Source of the DNA: Leucobacter weissii
Lineage (GTDB): Bacteria > Actinomycetota > Actinomycetes > Actinomycetales > Microbacteriaceae
DNA: 64,000 bases
Reading direction: 5' to 3'
Assembly (NCBI RefSeq): GCF_017565745.1
Contig: NZ_JAGDYM010000007.1
Coordinates: forward strand, 186,001-250,000
This document shows positions 17,086 to 25,205 of the stretch, one piece after another. The number at the start of each line of letters is the position of its first letter. Positions within the stretch are counted from its first letter, which is position 1. Position numbers and translations under genes: made by a program. The notes beneath the pieces were generated by a model. It saw only the letters and a list, made by a program, of their open reading frames with translations, searched no databases and was not told the DNA's origin.

Positions 17086-18053
17086 GCATCGGCGAACCCG
17101 GCGGAGTGGCGACGGCGGAGCGGCGCGCCGAGGATCCGCCCCGGATCCCGCGAGACGCGCGCCGGCCCGCGCGCAAGCGGACGCGGGCGCTGTGGAGCGC
17201 CGTGCTGCAGCTTCTCGCCATGGTCGGCATCGGTCTGCTCGTCTACCCCGACGCCGCCGACTGGTTCGCCCGGCTCGGCCACAACGCCGAGATCTCCGGC
17301 TACGTGGAACGGGTGGAGGCCACGCCCTCCGCAGAGCGACGGGGGATCCTCGAGGCCGCCTACGCCTACAACGACGAGCTCGAGCCGGGTCCGCTGACCG
17401 ATCCCTACGTCGCTCAGCACGAGGACGAGGCGCTGCGCTCGGACGTGTACCTGGCCTATGAGCGGATGCTGCGGGTGAGCGGCACCGACACGATCGGCAC
17501 GCTCAGCTACCCCCGTCTCGACATCGGCCTGCCGGTCTATCACGGCACCGCAGACGCGACCATCTCCAAGGGCGTCGGTCACCTCTACGGCACGTCGCTG
17601 CCGGTCGGCGGTCCGTCCACGCGGTCGGTGCTCACGGCTCATTCCGGCCTGCCCCAGTCGCAGCTGTTCACGCGTCTCCCCGAGGCGGAGGTGGGGGACA
17701 CCTTCTGGATCAGCGTGCTGGGCGAGGATCACCACTACCGCGTCGAGAGGACCGAGACCGTCCTCCCGGGGGAGACCGAATCCCTGGAGATCATCGAGGG
17801 CGAGGACTGGGTGACGCTGTTCACCTGCACGCCCATCGGCGTGAACAGTCACCGTTTCATGGTGCACGCGGTGCGCATCGCGGATCCGCAGTCCGATCAG
17901 CAGGAGGCCATCGGCGGCGATGGGATCCCGCCGGGGTTCCCGTGGTGGGCGGTCTGGTTCGCCGGCGGATCCGCGGTGGTCGCCTGGGTGCTCTTCGCGC
18001 CGCCGCGGAAGAAGCGGCGCGCCGCCGCGCCCGAGCCGGGGCTCTCTTCATAA
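17082..18053 (+). CDS. srtC: Class C sortase (pilin polymerase) 2
   Basis: Second pilus-specific sortase, 323 residues, with the same layout as sortase 1: N-terminal membrane segment, lid DPY at 107-109, catalytic H187, C249 in TCTPIGVNSHR and R258, and a C-terminal membrane segment. The GTG start overlaps the pilin B stop by four bases (GTGA). Stretches such as EISGY, the VYHGT substrate-loop segment and IEGEDWVTL align with sortase 1, so the pair arose by duplication. Each sortase sits next to a different pilin, so each may prefer its own substrate. Confidence 0.95.
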   Translation: MSIGEPGGVATAERRAEDPPRIPRDARRPARKRTRALWSAVLQLLAMVGIGLLVYPDAADWFARLGHNAEISGYVERVEATPSAERRGILEAAYAYNDELEPGPLTDPYVAQHEDEALRSDVYLAYERMLRVSGTDTIGTLSYPRLDIGLPVYHGTADATISKGVGHLYGTSLPVGGPSTRSVLTAHSGLPQSQLFTRLPEAEVGDTFWISVLGEDHHYRVERTETVLPGETESLEIIEGEDWVTLFTCTPIGVNSHRFMVHAVRIADPQSDQQEAIGGDGIPPGFPWWAVWFAGGSAVVAWVLFAPPRKKRRAAAPEPGLSS

Positions 18054-18062
18054 GCTGGTCTC

Positions 18063-18773
18063 GTGCCCCGAAGCCTCACTCCGATCCTGTTCCCGCTGCA
18101 GACCGCCCCGAGCGCCGAGTACGAGGGCTTCATCGGCTGGGTCCTGAGCCTCATGGAGACGCTGGGGGAGGTCGGCGTCGGCCTCGCGGTGCTGATCGAG
18201 ACCTTCGTGCCGCCCATCCCGTCAGAGGCGGTGCTCCCCGGAGCGGGCTTCCTGGCGTACGAGGGGCGGATGAGCTTCTGGCTCGCCTGGGCGCTGGCGA
18301 CGCTCGGCGCACTCGTCGGCGCTCTGGCCTGGTATTTCATCGGCGCGGCGTTCGGGCGCGACCGCACGAGGCGAGTCGTCGGGCGTATTCCGCTCATGGA
18401 ATACGATGACTTCGACCGGGCCGAGGCATTCTTCCTCAGGTGGGGCGCCCTCGCTGTGCTGCTCGGCAGATGCGTCCCACTGGTGCGTTCCTTCATCTCC
18501 ATCCCCGCCGGCATCGAGCGCATGCCCCTCGTGAAGTTCGTCTTCTACACCGCGGTCGGCTCAGGCGTCTGGAACGGGATCTGGATCGGGCTGGGCTATG
18601 CCTTCGGCCCCGCGATCAAACCGGTGCTCGAGCAGTGGAGCGGCCTGATCAGCGACGCGGTCGTCGTCGTCATCCTCCTGCTCCTCCTGTGGTTCGTGAT
18701 CGCCCGAGTGCGGAGGATCCTGCGCCGTCGCCGCGCGGCCGAGGGCGCAGACGGAAGCGCGGACGAGCGCTGA
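18063..18773 (+). CDS. DedA family membrane protein
   Basis: Polytopic inner-membrane protein of 236 residues in the DedA/VTT family, whose members act in undecaprenyl-phosphate or phospholipid flipping and envelope homeostasis. Family marks visible: an amphipathic N-terminal part, the E..P.IPSE segment (FVPPIPSEAVLPGAGFLA), the GRCVPLVRSFISIPAG stretch near 145, and a basic C-terminal tail. GTG start nine bases after the stop of sortase 2, same strand, so it may be co-transcribed with the pilus locus. That would link lipid-carrier recycling with wall anchoring, but this is inference only. Confidence 0.9.
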   Translation: MPRSLTPILFPLQTAPSAEYEGFIGWVLSLMETLGEVGVGLAVLIETFVPPIPSEAVLPGAGFLAYEGRMSFWLAWALATLGALVGALAWYFIGAAFGRDRTRRVVGRIPLMEYDDFDRAEAFFLRWGALAVLLGRCVPLVRSFISIPAGIERMPLVKFVFYTAVGSGVWNGIWIGLGYAFGPAIKPVLEQWSGLISDAVVVVILLLLLWFVIARVRRILRRRRAAEGADGSADER

Positions 18774-18780
18774 GGACGGC

Positions 18781-19212
18781 TCACCGGGGCACGAGGAGCA
18801 GGGCGACGGCGAGCAGCGCGAGGATCGACAGATCGACCAGCAGCACGGCGCGTTGCACCGGCCGCGCGGTCGACCGATCGGGGCAGAGCTGCACGGCGAA
18901 CTCGACTCTGGCGGGCGCGGCCATCATGAAGAGCCCGGCCGCGACGTTGTGCACGGCGATCGCCGCCAGCGCGTCGCCGCCGATCGCCGCGATCGCCTCC
19001 GCCTGCGGTGCGGCGAACATCGCATTGGCCCCGCTGCTCGATCCGGTCATGAACCCGCCCAGTGCGCCGAACCGGAGAACCAGGGCCGAGGCCAGGGCGG
19101 CCCGGAGCGCCCCGAGTCGCCGGCCCCGCTCCGCCACCAGGAGCGCCGCGGCGCTCCCGGTTCCCGCGAACACGGGGAGGCTGGCCACGGCCGAGGCGAG
19201 CACAGCCGGCAC
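18781..19212 (-). pseudogene. Remnant of L-lactate/glycolate permease (C-terminal quarter)
   Basis: 143-residue frame matching only the C-terminal part of LctP/LutP permeases, which are usually about 550 residues. Key signs are the segment LGGFMTGSSSGANAMFAAPQ, the AAGLFMMAAPARVEFA stretch and a final membrane helix. The upstream three quarters are missing: the glycerophosphodiesterase gene ends 13 bases before the GTG. A GAGGGG site precedes the GTG, so a short product could still be made. Best read as a deletion remnant. A small independent membrane protein is the alternative. Confidence 0.6.
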
Positions 19213-19225
19213 GGGTTCGACCCCC

Positions 19226-21076
19226 TCAGAACACCACGACGAACGAGGTGAGCGCGTCGATGAGGGTGTTCGAGAGGCCGGTCTCGTGCTGCATGCTCGC
19301 CCTCGCGTCCAGCGCGGCGCCCGGACGGTCGGTGATCAGCCCGTCGACGCCGCGCCGCAGCAGCTCGCGCATCGTCGTCTCCTCGTCGACGGTCCAGACC
19401 ATGAAGCCGAGTCCCTCGCCCCCGGCCGCGTCCTGCAGGTCCTGGGACGCCGACCACTCCTCCACCACGATGAAGTCCGCGGGGGTGTCCGGGGCGCCCG
19501 CGCCGGCGAACGCCATCGTGTAGCCCACGGTCAGATCCGGTCGCAGACGTTTGAGATCCGAGACGCTCCCCGGATCCAGAGAATGGTAGATGTGATCGTC
19601 CAGCGCACCGAGGTCCTCGAGCTCTCCGACCAGCCGCGACACGTGGTCGGGCGTATCGGCGCCGCCGAGCTTTATCTCGATGAGCAGCGGCATCCCGAGC
19701 TCCCCTGCCCGGGTGACGTAGTCGGCGAGGCCCGGGATCGTCCCCTCGTTGCCGGCGCTGTCGCGCACCCGGGTGCCGACCAGCTCGTCGAAGGCGAGAT
19801 CCTTCACCATCGCGTCGATGCCGGCCAGTCGCGACAGGCTCGCATCGTGCATGACGATGAAGCGCCCGTCCCTCGTCTGCATGACGTCCATCTCGACCAG
19901 GTCGGCGCCGACCTCCGCGGCGGCCTCCAGCCCGCCGATGGTGTTCTCGACGCCCCCCGGGCCGCCGTCGCCGTCGAATCCCCGGTGCGCGAGCACCAGG
20001 GCCTGCGGCTGCTCCGCCAGCTTGCGCATCACCGGTATGTCGACGGCGCCGAGCAGGAGCGATGCGAGCACGACGGAGCCCGTCACCAGCAGCGCGGCGG
20101 AGCGCCCGCCGAGGCGGGTCCGCCCGCCGGTCGCATGCGGCGCGAAGGCGAGCCGTGCGGCGGCCGACCGCCGATCCAGCAGGACCACCAGCATCGCGGC
20201 CACTGCGGCCGTGACCAGCGAGGTCAGCAGCGAGCCGAGCACCTGGGCGGCACCCAGGGAGAACGCCGCAACGACCGGCGACGCGCTCGGAACCAGCTCA
20301 TCGCTGAGGGCCGTGGGAAGGACCGTCGCCGCGACCAGCGCGAGCGTGGCGAGTGCGGCGAGCAGCATCACCGTGAGCACCGCGCCGACGAGGGCTCCGG
20401 AGGCCCGGAAGCCGGTGAGCCGCCAGCTCGCCAGCATCGCGCGACCGCCGTTCGCCTCGGTCAGCACGAACACCGGAACGGTCAGGGCGAGCCGCACGTT
20501 CAGCAGGGCGAGCGCGACGAAGACGGCCGTGAGCAGCGCGGCGGTCGTCGGACTCTTCATGAGCTCGCCCGAGACGAACGGCGGGACGGCGATCCCCTGG
20601 GCGAAGACCGTCGTGAACCCGAACCCGGTGAGCGGCAGCAGCACGAACAGGTAGAGGACGAGCGGCGCGGACGACGGACGCAGCAGCTTCCGCGCGACCC
20701 GGCCCAGATCCCGCAGCACGTCCGTCGCCGCCAGCTCCACACCCCGGCGAAGACGGCTGAGCAGCAGCACCAGCACGGCGAACTGGAGCGCCACCAGCCA
20801 GAAGACGAGCAGCGATATCAGTATCAGCAGCCCCAGCGTGATCGTGACGCCCCCGCCGGGGCGCAGCGCGCCGAGGTCGACCGCGGTCATCCCATCCGCG
20901 CGGAGCGCCTGCCGGAACAGCCATCCGATCAGGGGGAAGGCCAGCAGCAGGGAGATCGCCTGGAACGCGAACAGCACCCCGATCAGTCTCGCGCCCCCGG
21001 CGCGAACGGCAGCCCAGCCCTCGCGCAGCAGGGCTCCCCACGTCGCCCAGAACCGCGCCGTCCCGACTGCGCTCAT
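19226..21076 (-). CDS. Membrane-anchored glycerophosphodiester phosphodiesterase
   Basis: Protein of 616 residues with an N-terminal membrane part of about eight hydrophobic segments (residues 1-350) and a C-terminal GDPD catalytic domain. Catalytic marks: LAHRG near 365, the E-N pair in ENTIGGLEAA, EMDVMQTRDG, the second histidine in VMHD, and IEIKL. The enzyme hydrolyses glycerophosphodiesters to glycerol-3-phosphate and an alcohol, probably on the outer membrane face. The membrane module matches the glycerophosphoryl diester phosphodiesterase membrane domain seen in Gram-positive bacteria. A strong GAGGAGGTG ribosome site precedes the ATG. Confidence 0.92.
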   Translation of the reverse strand: MSAVGTARFWATWGALLREGWAAVRAGGARLIGVLFAFQAISLLLAFPLIGWLFRQALRADGMTAVDLGALRPGGGVTITLGLLILISLLVFWLVALQFAVLVLLLSRLRRGVELAATDVLRDLGRVARKLLRPSSAPLVLYLFVLLPLTGFGFTTVFAQGIAVPPFVSGELMKSPTTAALLTAVFVALALLNVRLALTVPVFVLTEANGGRAMLASWRLTGFRASGALVGAVLTVMLLAALATLALVAATVLPTALSDELVPSASPVVAAFSLGAAQVLGSLLTSLVTAAVAAMLVVLLDRRSAAARLAFAPHATGGRTRLGGRSAALLVTGSVVLASLLLGAVDIPVMRKLAEQPQALVLAHRGFDGDGGPGGVENTIGGLEAAAEVGADLVEMDVMQTRDGRFIVMHDASLSRLAGIDAMVKDLAFDELVGTRVRDSAGNEGTIPGLADYVTRAGELGMPLLIEIKLGGADTPDHVSRLVGELEDLGALDDHIYHSLDPGSVSDLKRLRPDLTVGYTMAFAGAGAPDTPADFIVVEEWSASQDLQDAAGGEGLGFMVWTVDEETTMRELLRRGVDGLITDRPGAALDARASMQHETGLSNTLIDALTSFVVVF

Positions 21077-21096
21077 ACCCGCACACCTCCTCGCGC

Positions 21097-21128
21097 GCCG
21101 TCGGCGCCGCCGGGGCGGCGCCGACGGC
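21097..21128 (-). terminator. Hairpin downstream of the metallopeptidase gene
   Basis: A perfect 13-base inverted repeat, GCCGTCGGCGCCG (21097-21109) and CGGCGCCGACGGC (21116-21128), lies 14 bases past the metallopeptidase stop on the minus strand. No T-run follows, as is common in high-GC actinobacteria. Probable terminator. Confidence 0.6.
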
Positions 21129-21141
21129 TCTCACACTATCG

Positions 21142-22017
21142 TCACAGCTCGCCCGCGGGGATCGAGAAGGTGTCGCAGGCGGTGGCACCGCTGCGGTACC
21201 CCGTCTGGAACCAGCGCCGGCGCTGCTCCGAACTGCCGTGGGAGAAGCTGTCGGGGTTCACGTCCCGGCCCGAACGGCGCTGGATGTAGTCGTCCCCGAT
21301 CACCGAGGCCGCGTTCATGGCGTCGGCGATCTCCTCCTCGGTCACCGGCTTCATGAAGGCCGTACCGCGATCGTCGGTGACGTTCGAGGCGTCGCGCACC
21401 CAGGCGCCGGCATAGCAGTCGGCCTGCAGCTCGAGCCGCACGGACCCCGACGAGGCACCCGTCTCGCGTCCGACCTGAGAGAGCTGCCCCGTGAGATTGG
21501 AGATGTGATGCCCCCACTCGTGGGCGAGCACGTACATCTGGGAGAGCGGGCCCGCGGTCGCTCCGAAGTCCGTGCGGAGCGTCGTGAAGAAGGCGGTGTC
21601 GAGGTAGATCGACTCGTCGGCCGGGCAGTAGAACGGACCGACGGCCGCGGAGGCGCTCCCGCAGGCCGACTCGGTCGCGGTGCTGTAGAGGATCACCTCG
21701 GGCTTGCGGTATCCGCTGCTGAACTGATCCTGCCAGAAGGTGTCGAGGGAATCCGTCGCCGCGACCATCCGGCACTCGTCATCGGCGTTCGCGGAGGCGC
21801 CCGTCGTGCAGTCCTCGAGCTCCACCGTCTCCTCCTGAGCGGTGGCGCCGCCCGTCAGCGTGCTCGCGAGGGGCGTCAGATCAACGCCGAACAGCTGCGA
21901 GGCGACCACGAGCACGAGCACCCCGATCAGACCGCCGCCGCCGATCGCAGCGGCCTTCCCGCCGCGTCGCCGCGTGACCTTGCCGGTATCGATGCGCGCG
22001 TCGTCGTTGAACGTCAT
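21142..22017 (-). CDS. Neutral zinc metallopeptidase, YpfJ family
   Basis: Membrane-tethered protein of 291 residues. A basic cytoplasmic tail precedes one transmembrane segment (about residues 24-45, IGGGGLIGVLVLVVASQLFG), and the extracytoplasmic peptidase domain follows. The zinc-binding motif HEWGHH is at 166-171, with the third ligand probably in ELQADCYAG. The motif VGPFYCPADESIYLD is typical of the putative neutral zinc metallopeptidase family (YpfJ). The ATG at 22017 has AAGGAG nine bases upstream; longer frames cross non-coding DNA. The substrate of this family is not established. Confidence 0.92.
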   Translation of the reverse strand: MTFNDDARIDTGKVTRRRGGKAAAIGGGGLIGVLVLVVASQLFGVDLTPLASTLTGGATAQEETVELEDCTTGASANADDECRMVAATDSLDTFWQDQFSSGYRKPEVILYSTATESACGSASAAVGPFYCPADESIYLDTAFFTTLRTDFGATAGPLSQMYVLAHEWGHHISNLTGQLSQVGRETGASSGSVRLELQADCYAGAWVRDASNVTDDRGTAFMKPVTEEEIADAMNAASVIGDDYIQRRSGRDVNPDSFSHGSSEQRRRWFQTGYRSGATACDTFSIPAGEL

Positions 22018-22234
22018 ACCGGCTCCTTGAATCGCGCGCAGCGCTTCTCGAACAGAGAACCGAGCCGCAGAACGCCTCTCGGCGGAAGGCCGCTCGCGGC
22101 GGCGAAAATTGGAGCCCGGGGTTACTGCGGCCCGGCACCTCCAGTGTAACGCCCGCTCGAAGCGACCGAAACTCACGAACGCGTATCGAATCGTCGGCCG
22201 ACGCCGATCCCCGCCGTCCCCGGCCCCGCAGCGC

Positions 22235-22864
22235 TCAGTCCAGGGTGCCGTCGCGCCAGCGGCGCGAGCCGGCGCGGAGCTCATCCGCGAACGCGGCGTA
22301 GCGCAGTGAACGCTTCGTGAGGAGCCCGGCGTGCGCGTCGTCGAGGGCGTCCCGGTCGTCGGCGAGCGAGGCCGCGCCGAGCGACATGATCCTGCAGTAG
22401 CTCGATGCCCGGTCCAGGGCGGTGGCGAGATCGCCGCTGAAGACGCCGCGGAGGATCGTGTCGCACAGCGCGCCGATCGAGTCGGGATCGATCGGCTCCT
22501 CGACGCCGGCGACGACCGGGTCGATGGTGACGGATGCTCCGAGGCCGATGCGGAACAGCTCGGCGGATCCCTCCGGATCCCGTGCAGAGATGAGGCGGAG
22601 CAGGTAGATGCGCCACAATTGGCCGGCGAGCGAGTGGGCGCTCGCGTCCGCCCAGAGCTCCGCGATATCGTCGATGCCCTGATCCGTCGCGAGCGCGACG
22701 ACGCGCTCGACCACCTCCGGGTCGGCCACGCTGCGCACACGGTCGAGCAGCGCCCACGAGGTCTCCTGGGCGATCCGGTGGGCGGCTCCGGGCTCGTCGG
22801 AGCCGATGATCCAGTCGAAGTCGTCGGTGGGCTGCAGGAGCGGGCGCTGATAGTCGCGTGCCAT
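22235..22864 (-). CDS. Conserved hypothetical protein
   Basis: 209-residue acidic soluble protein with no signal peptide and no motif I can assign. It is rich in alanine, aspartate and leucine and probably all helical. Good codon usage and a clean ATG support it as a real gene. It stands alone between the metallopeptidase gene and tRNA-Lys. I do not recognise the family, though similar proteins seem to accompany tRNA-Lys in related actinobacteria. Confidence 0.75.
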   Translation of the reverse strand: MARDYQRPLLQPTDDFDWIIGSDEPGAAHRIAQETSWALLDRVRSVADPEVVERVVALATDQGIDDIAELWADASAHSLAGQLWRIYLLRLISARDPEGSAELFRIGLGASVTIDPVVAGVEEPIDPDSIGALCDTILRGVFSGDLATALDRASSYCRIMSLGAASLADDRDALDDAHAGLLTKRSLRYAAFADELRAGSRRWRDGTLD

Positions 22865-22995
22865 AGCGCGCTCCTCTCCTCGTGCTCGACGGCTCGTCTG
22901 CCCCGCGCCGTGATTCCCGGCCCAGCGAGTCTACGCGGTGCCCGCCCGCCCGCGTGCAGCGGGCACCGATCCCGACACGATAGATTATCTCGGAG

Positions 22996-23068
22996 GGGCC
23001 TCTAGCTCAGTCGGTAGAGCATCGGACTTTTAATCCGCGGGTCGTGGGTTCGAGCCCCACGGGGCCCA
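22996..23068 (+). tRNA. tRNA-Lys (anticodon TTT)
   Basis: Acceptor GGGCCTC pairs with GGGGCCC, D-arm GCTC/GAGC, anticodon loop CTTTTAA (anticodon TTT) and T-arm GTGGG/CCCAC with TTCGAGC. 73 bases; CCA is not encoded. The outer pair of the anticodon stem is a T-C mismatch. A TAGATT box lies about 15 bases upstream. Confidence 0.95.
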
Positions 23069-23270
23069 CTCGCTGCGCTCGTGGACCCCGTTCCGGGGCT
23101 CGACACGGAACACGAGAGAAAGCGCTGCTTTCCCTCCTGAGGGTTCCGTGCCCACGGGGCCCACAGACGATTGAGCCGAGTGGAAAGCAAGCTCGCTTGC
23201 TTGACCGAGGCGATTGACGTCTGTCGAATGATGCATAGCATCAGGAGCACTCGCTTCGCTCGTGGACCCC
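23056..23270 (+). repeat. Short direct repeats of the tRNA-Lys 3' end
   Basis: Two families of repeats follow the tRNA. CCCACGGGGCCCAC, the tRNA 3' end, occurs at 23056-23069 and again at 23151-23164. A 23-base segment starting CACTCGCT occurs at 23067-23089 and at 23248-23270 with a single mismatch (CTGCG versus CTTCG). Between them lies the perfect palindrome AAGCAAGC/GCTTGCTT (23185-23192 with 23195-23202). The layout resembles footprints of integration or deletion events at a tRNA gene. No integrase is present. Confidence 0.6.
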
Positions 23271-23311
23271 GAGTCCCGACCCTGCAGCGCACGACGTGAC
23301 AGAATCGGTGC

Positions 23312-24238
23312 GTGGCCAGCTCCTTCTCCATCGAGACTCGCACGGCGGTGCCGGTCGCGGCCCTGTTCGATGAGAGCCTGAGCATCGACGCGCACCTCGC
23401 GTCGATGTCGGGCTCGGGCGAGCGCGCCATCGGCGGAGTCACCAGCGGCACCATCGGGCGCGGCGAATCCGTCACCTGGCGCGCCAGGCACTTCGGGATC
23501 CGGTTCACGATGACGTCGTGGATCTCCGAGCTCGAACGACCCGCCCGGTTCGTCGACGAGCAGCTTCGCGGACCCTTCCGTTCGTTCCGCCACGAGCACG
23601 TCTTCACCCGGGACGGGGACGAGACCGTCATGGTCGACACCGTGACCGTCGCGTCGCCGATCCTCGGCCGCCTGGCGGAGCGTGCGGCCCTCGTCCCCTA
23701 CCTGCGCCGGCTGATCCGAATCCGGAACCGCCACCTCCTCGCCTCCCTGGGCGGGGCGCCGGGAACCGCGCCGGAGTCGCCCGTGTGGAGGCCCGGGCAG
23801 ACCCGCCCGTTCCGCCGATTCGAGGCGTCGACCGTGGTCGGGCACGGAGACGCGAGCTGGGAACGCGTGTCGCAGGAGGTGCTCGACTGGAAGGTGAAGA
23901 CCCGGAGCGGGTTCGCGGTCGACGGCGCCCGGCCGGCCTCGCCCGGAGCCGAACCCATGATCACGGTCCGCTTCGCCGGGCGCGTGATCCGTGAGCCGGT
24001 GCGGGTCGAGACCGTCGTCGAGACCGCCTCCCGGGTGGGCTTCTCCTATCGCACGCTGCCGGGGCACCCGGTCAGCGGCGAGGAGGCGTTCATCGCGCAT
24101 CGGGACGGCGACGCGGTCGTCCTCACGATCCGATCGCTGACCGCTGCCGCGCCGACGCAGCCGTGGCGGGCGCTCCACCCGCTGCTCCGGATCGCCCAGG
24201 CGATCGCGCGCCGCCGCTATCTCCGGGCGCTCCGCTGA
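23312..24238 (+). CDS. SRPBCC (START-like) domain fused to DUF1990
   Basis: 308-residue soluble protein of two parts. Residues 1-140 look like a SRPBCC/polyketide-cyclase-like ligand-binding domain: an N-terminal strand with TRTAVPVAALFDESLSI, FGIRFTMTSWISEL, and the RHEHVFTRDGDETVMVDTV strands. The part from about 165 onward is DUF1990, recognised by VLDWKVKTRSGF and the GYRTLPGHP-type strand SYRTLPGHPVSGEEAF. The fusion is known in actinobacteria but its ligand is not. GTG start; the end overlaps the convergent gene at 24217 by 22 bases. Confidence 0.8.
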   Translation: MASSFSIETRTAVPVAALFDESLSIDAHLASMSGSGERAIGGVTSGTIGRGESVTWRARHFGIRFTMTSWISELERPARFVDEQLRGPFRSFRHEHVFTRDGDETVMVDTVTVASPILGRLAERAALVPYLRRLIRIRNRHLLASLGGAPGTAPESPVWRPGQTRPFRRFEASTVVGHGDASWERVSQEVLDWKVKTRSGFAVDGARPASPGAEPMITVRFAGRVIREPVRVETVVETASRVGFSYRTLPGHPVSGEEAFIAHRDGDAVVLTIRSLTAAAPTQPWRALHPLLRIAQAIARRRYLRALR

Positions 24239-24585
24239 ACGGCTGCCGCCGGCGGATGCTCATCGATGTGGACGACCGTGATGCGCACCCCCGCAGCGGG
24301 GCGCCGCTCCCGCGACAGCACGCCCTCGATCGCGGCCCGCACCCGGTGGGCGGTGGCGGCCGCCGATGCGCGCACGCCGATCGCGACCTCCACCCGAGTT
24401 CCATCGGCGGTGTCCTCGACGCGCACGAGCGGTGCGTCCCGATCGCGGATCCCGAGCAGGCGCCCCCCGGCCTCGACGGCCTTCGACGCGCTGCCACCGG
24501 TCTGGAAGACCGTCGAGACGCCCGGGACCGCGCGGACCGCGGCCTCGACGCCTGCGGCGAGATCCCGCTCCGATGCGGTGCTCAT
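24217..24585 (-). CDS. Small Asp23-like protein of the sigma-factor operon
   Basis: 122-residue soluble protein. The segment from about 50 to 110 (VRVEDTADGTRVEVAIGV, then AHRVRAAIEGVL) has the alternating strand-helix pattern of Asp23/Gls24 domains, but the match is weaker than for the gene at 28306. Its ATG overlaps the stop of the upstream Asp23-domain gene (ATGA), so the two are translationally coupled and follow the ECF sigma factor gene. Its 3' end overlaps the convergent DUF1990 gene by 22 bases. Function is inferred from the operon only. Confidence 0.65.
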   Translation of the reverse strand: MSTASERDLAAGVEAAVRAVPGVSTVFQTGGSASKAVEAGGRLLGIRDRDAPLVRVEDTADGTRVEVAIGVRASAAATAHRVRAAIEGVLSRERRPAAGVRITVVHIDEHPPAAAVQRSARR

Positions 24586-25205
24586 CGTGCGCCTCCCAAC
24601 GAGTCCTGCAGCCGTCGGACGTCCTGAACGGCGATGTCGATCCCGGCGACGTTCAGGGGGGTGTGCAGCGCCAGCCGTGCGGCTATCTCCGCTCGCAGGC
24701 GCTCGACGAGCCCGGGGATCGGGTCGCCGTAGGGCACACTGACCTCCAGCTGCACCCGGATCGGAGCGCCCGCCTCGGCGACCTCTCCGGAGAGTCTGCA
24801 CCGTCCCACGAGCGCTCCCGGCACCGTCTCCTCGGCGGCCCGGATCAGCCCGCGCACCGCGCCCTCGGTGACCCCCAGGTCGGCGGTTGCCTCCGCGGCG
24901 GGGATCGGGATGCGGCGCCCGGCTCGCGCGTCGAGCCGGATGCCCGCGAGGATGCCCTGCACCCAGTGCTCGTCGGGCACGGGCTCGTCGGCCGTGTCTG
25001 CCGCGAGCAGCTCCGGGGACAGCGCTCGAAGGCGTGCGAGCGCGTCCAGCGCGAGTCGGCATCCGGGCGACGCGTCGATGGACGGGTTCGCGGGGGTGCG
25101 GCCGCCGTCGAGATACTCGGCGAGCTCCTCCAGTGTGTGCCCGTCGAGGTCGTCCGGCTCCACCCCCCAGGATCCGGGCCCGCGGGCGTCGTGTGCGTGA
25201 GTCAT
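24582..25205 (-). CDS. Asp23/Gls24-domain protein with extra N-terminal region
   Basis: 207-residue soluble protein. The C-terminal half (about 90-200) fits an Asp23/Gls24 envelope-stress domain (IRVQLEVSVPYGDPIPGLVERLRAEI). The N-terminal 85 residues are acidic and helical (LEELAEYLDGGRTP, SPGCRLALDAL). They lack a zinc-binding HxxxCxxC signature. Its ATG overlaps the stop of the sigma factor gene by four bases, an arrangement usual for anti-sigma factors. It may therefore be a non-canonical anti-sigma or sensor protein. No membrane segment is seen. Confidence 0.72.
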   Translation of the reverse strand: MTHAHDARGPGSWGVEPDDLDGHTLEELAEYLDGGRTPANPSIDASPGCRLALDALARLRALSPELLAADTADEPVPDEHWVQGILAGIRLDARAGRRIPIPAAEATADLGVTEGAVRGLIRAAEETVPGALVGRCRLSGEVAEAGAPIRVQLEVSVPYGDPIPGLVERLRAEIAARLALHTPLNVAGIDIAVQDVRRLQDSLGGAR

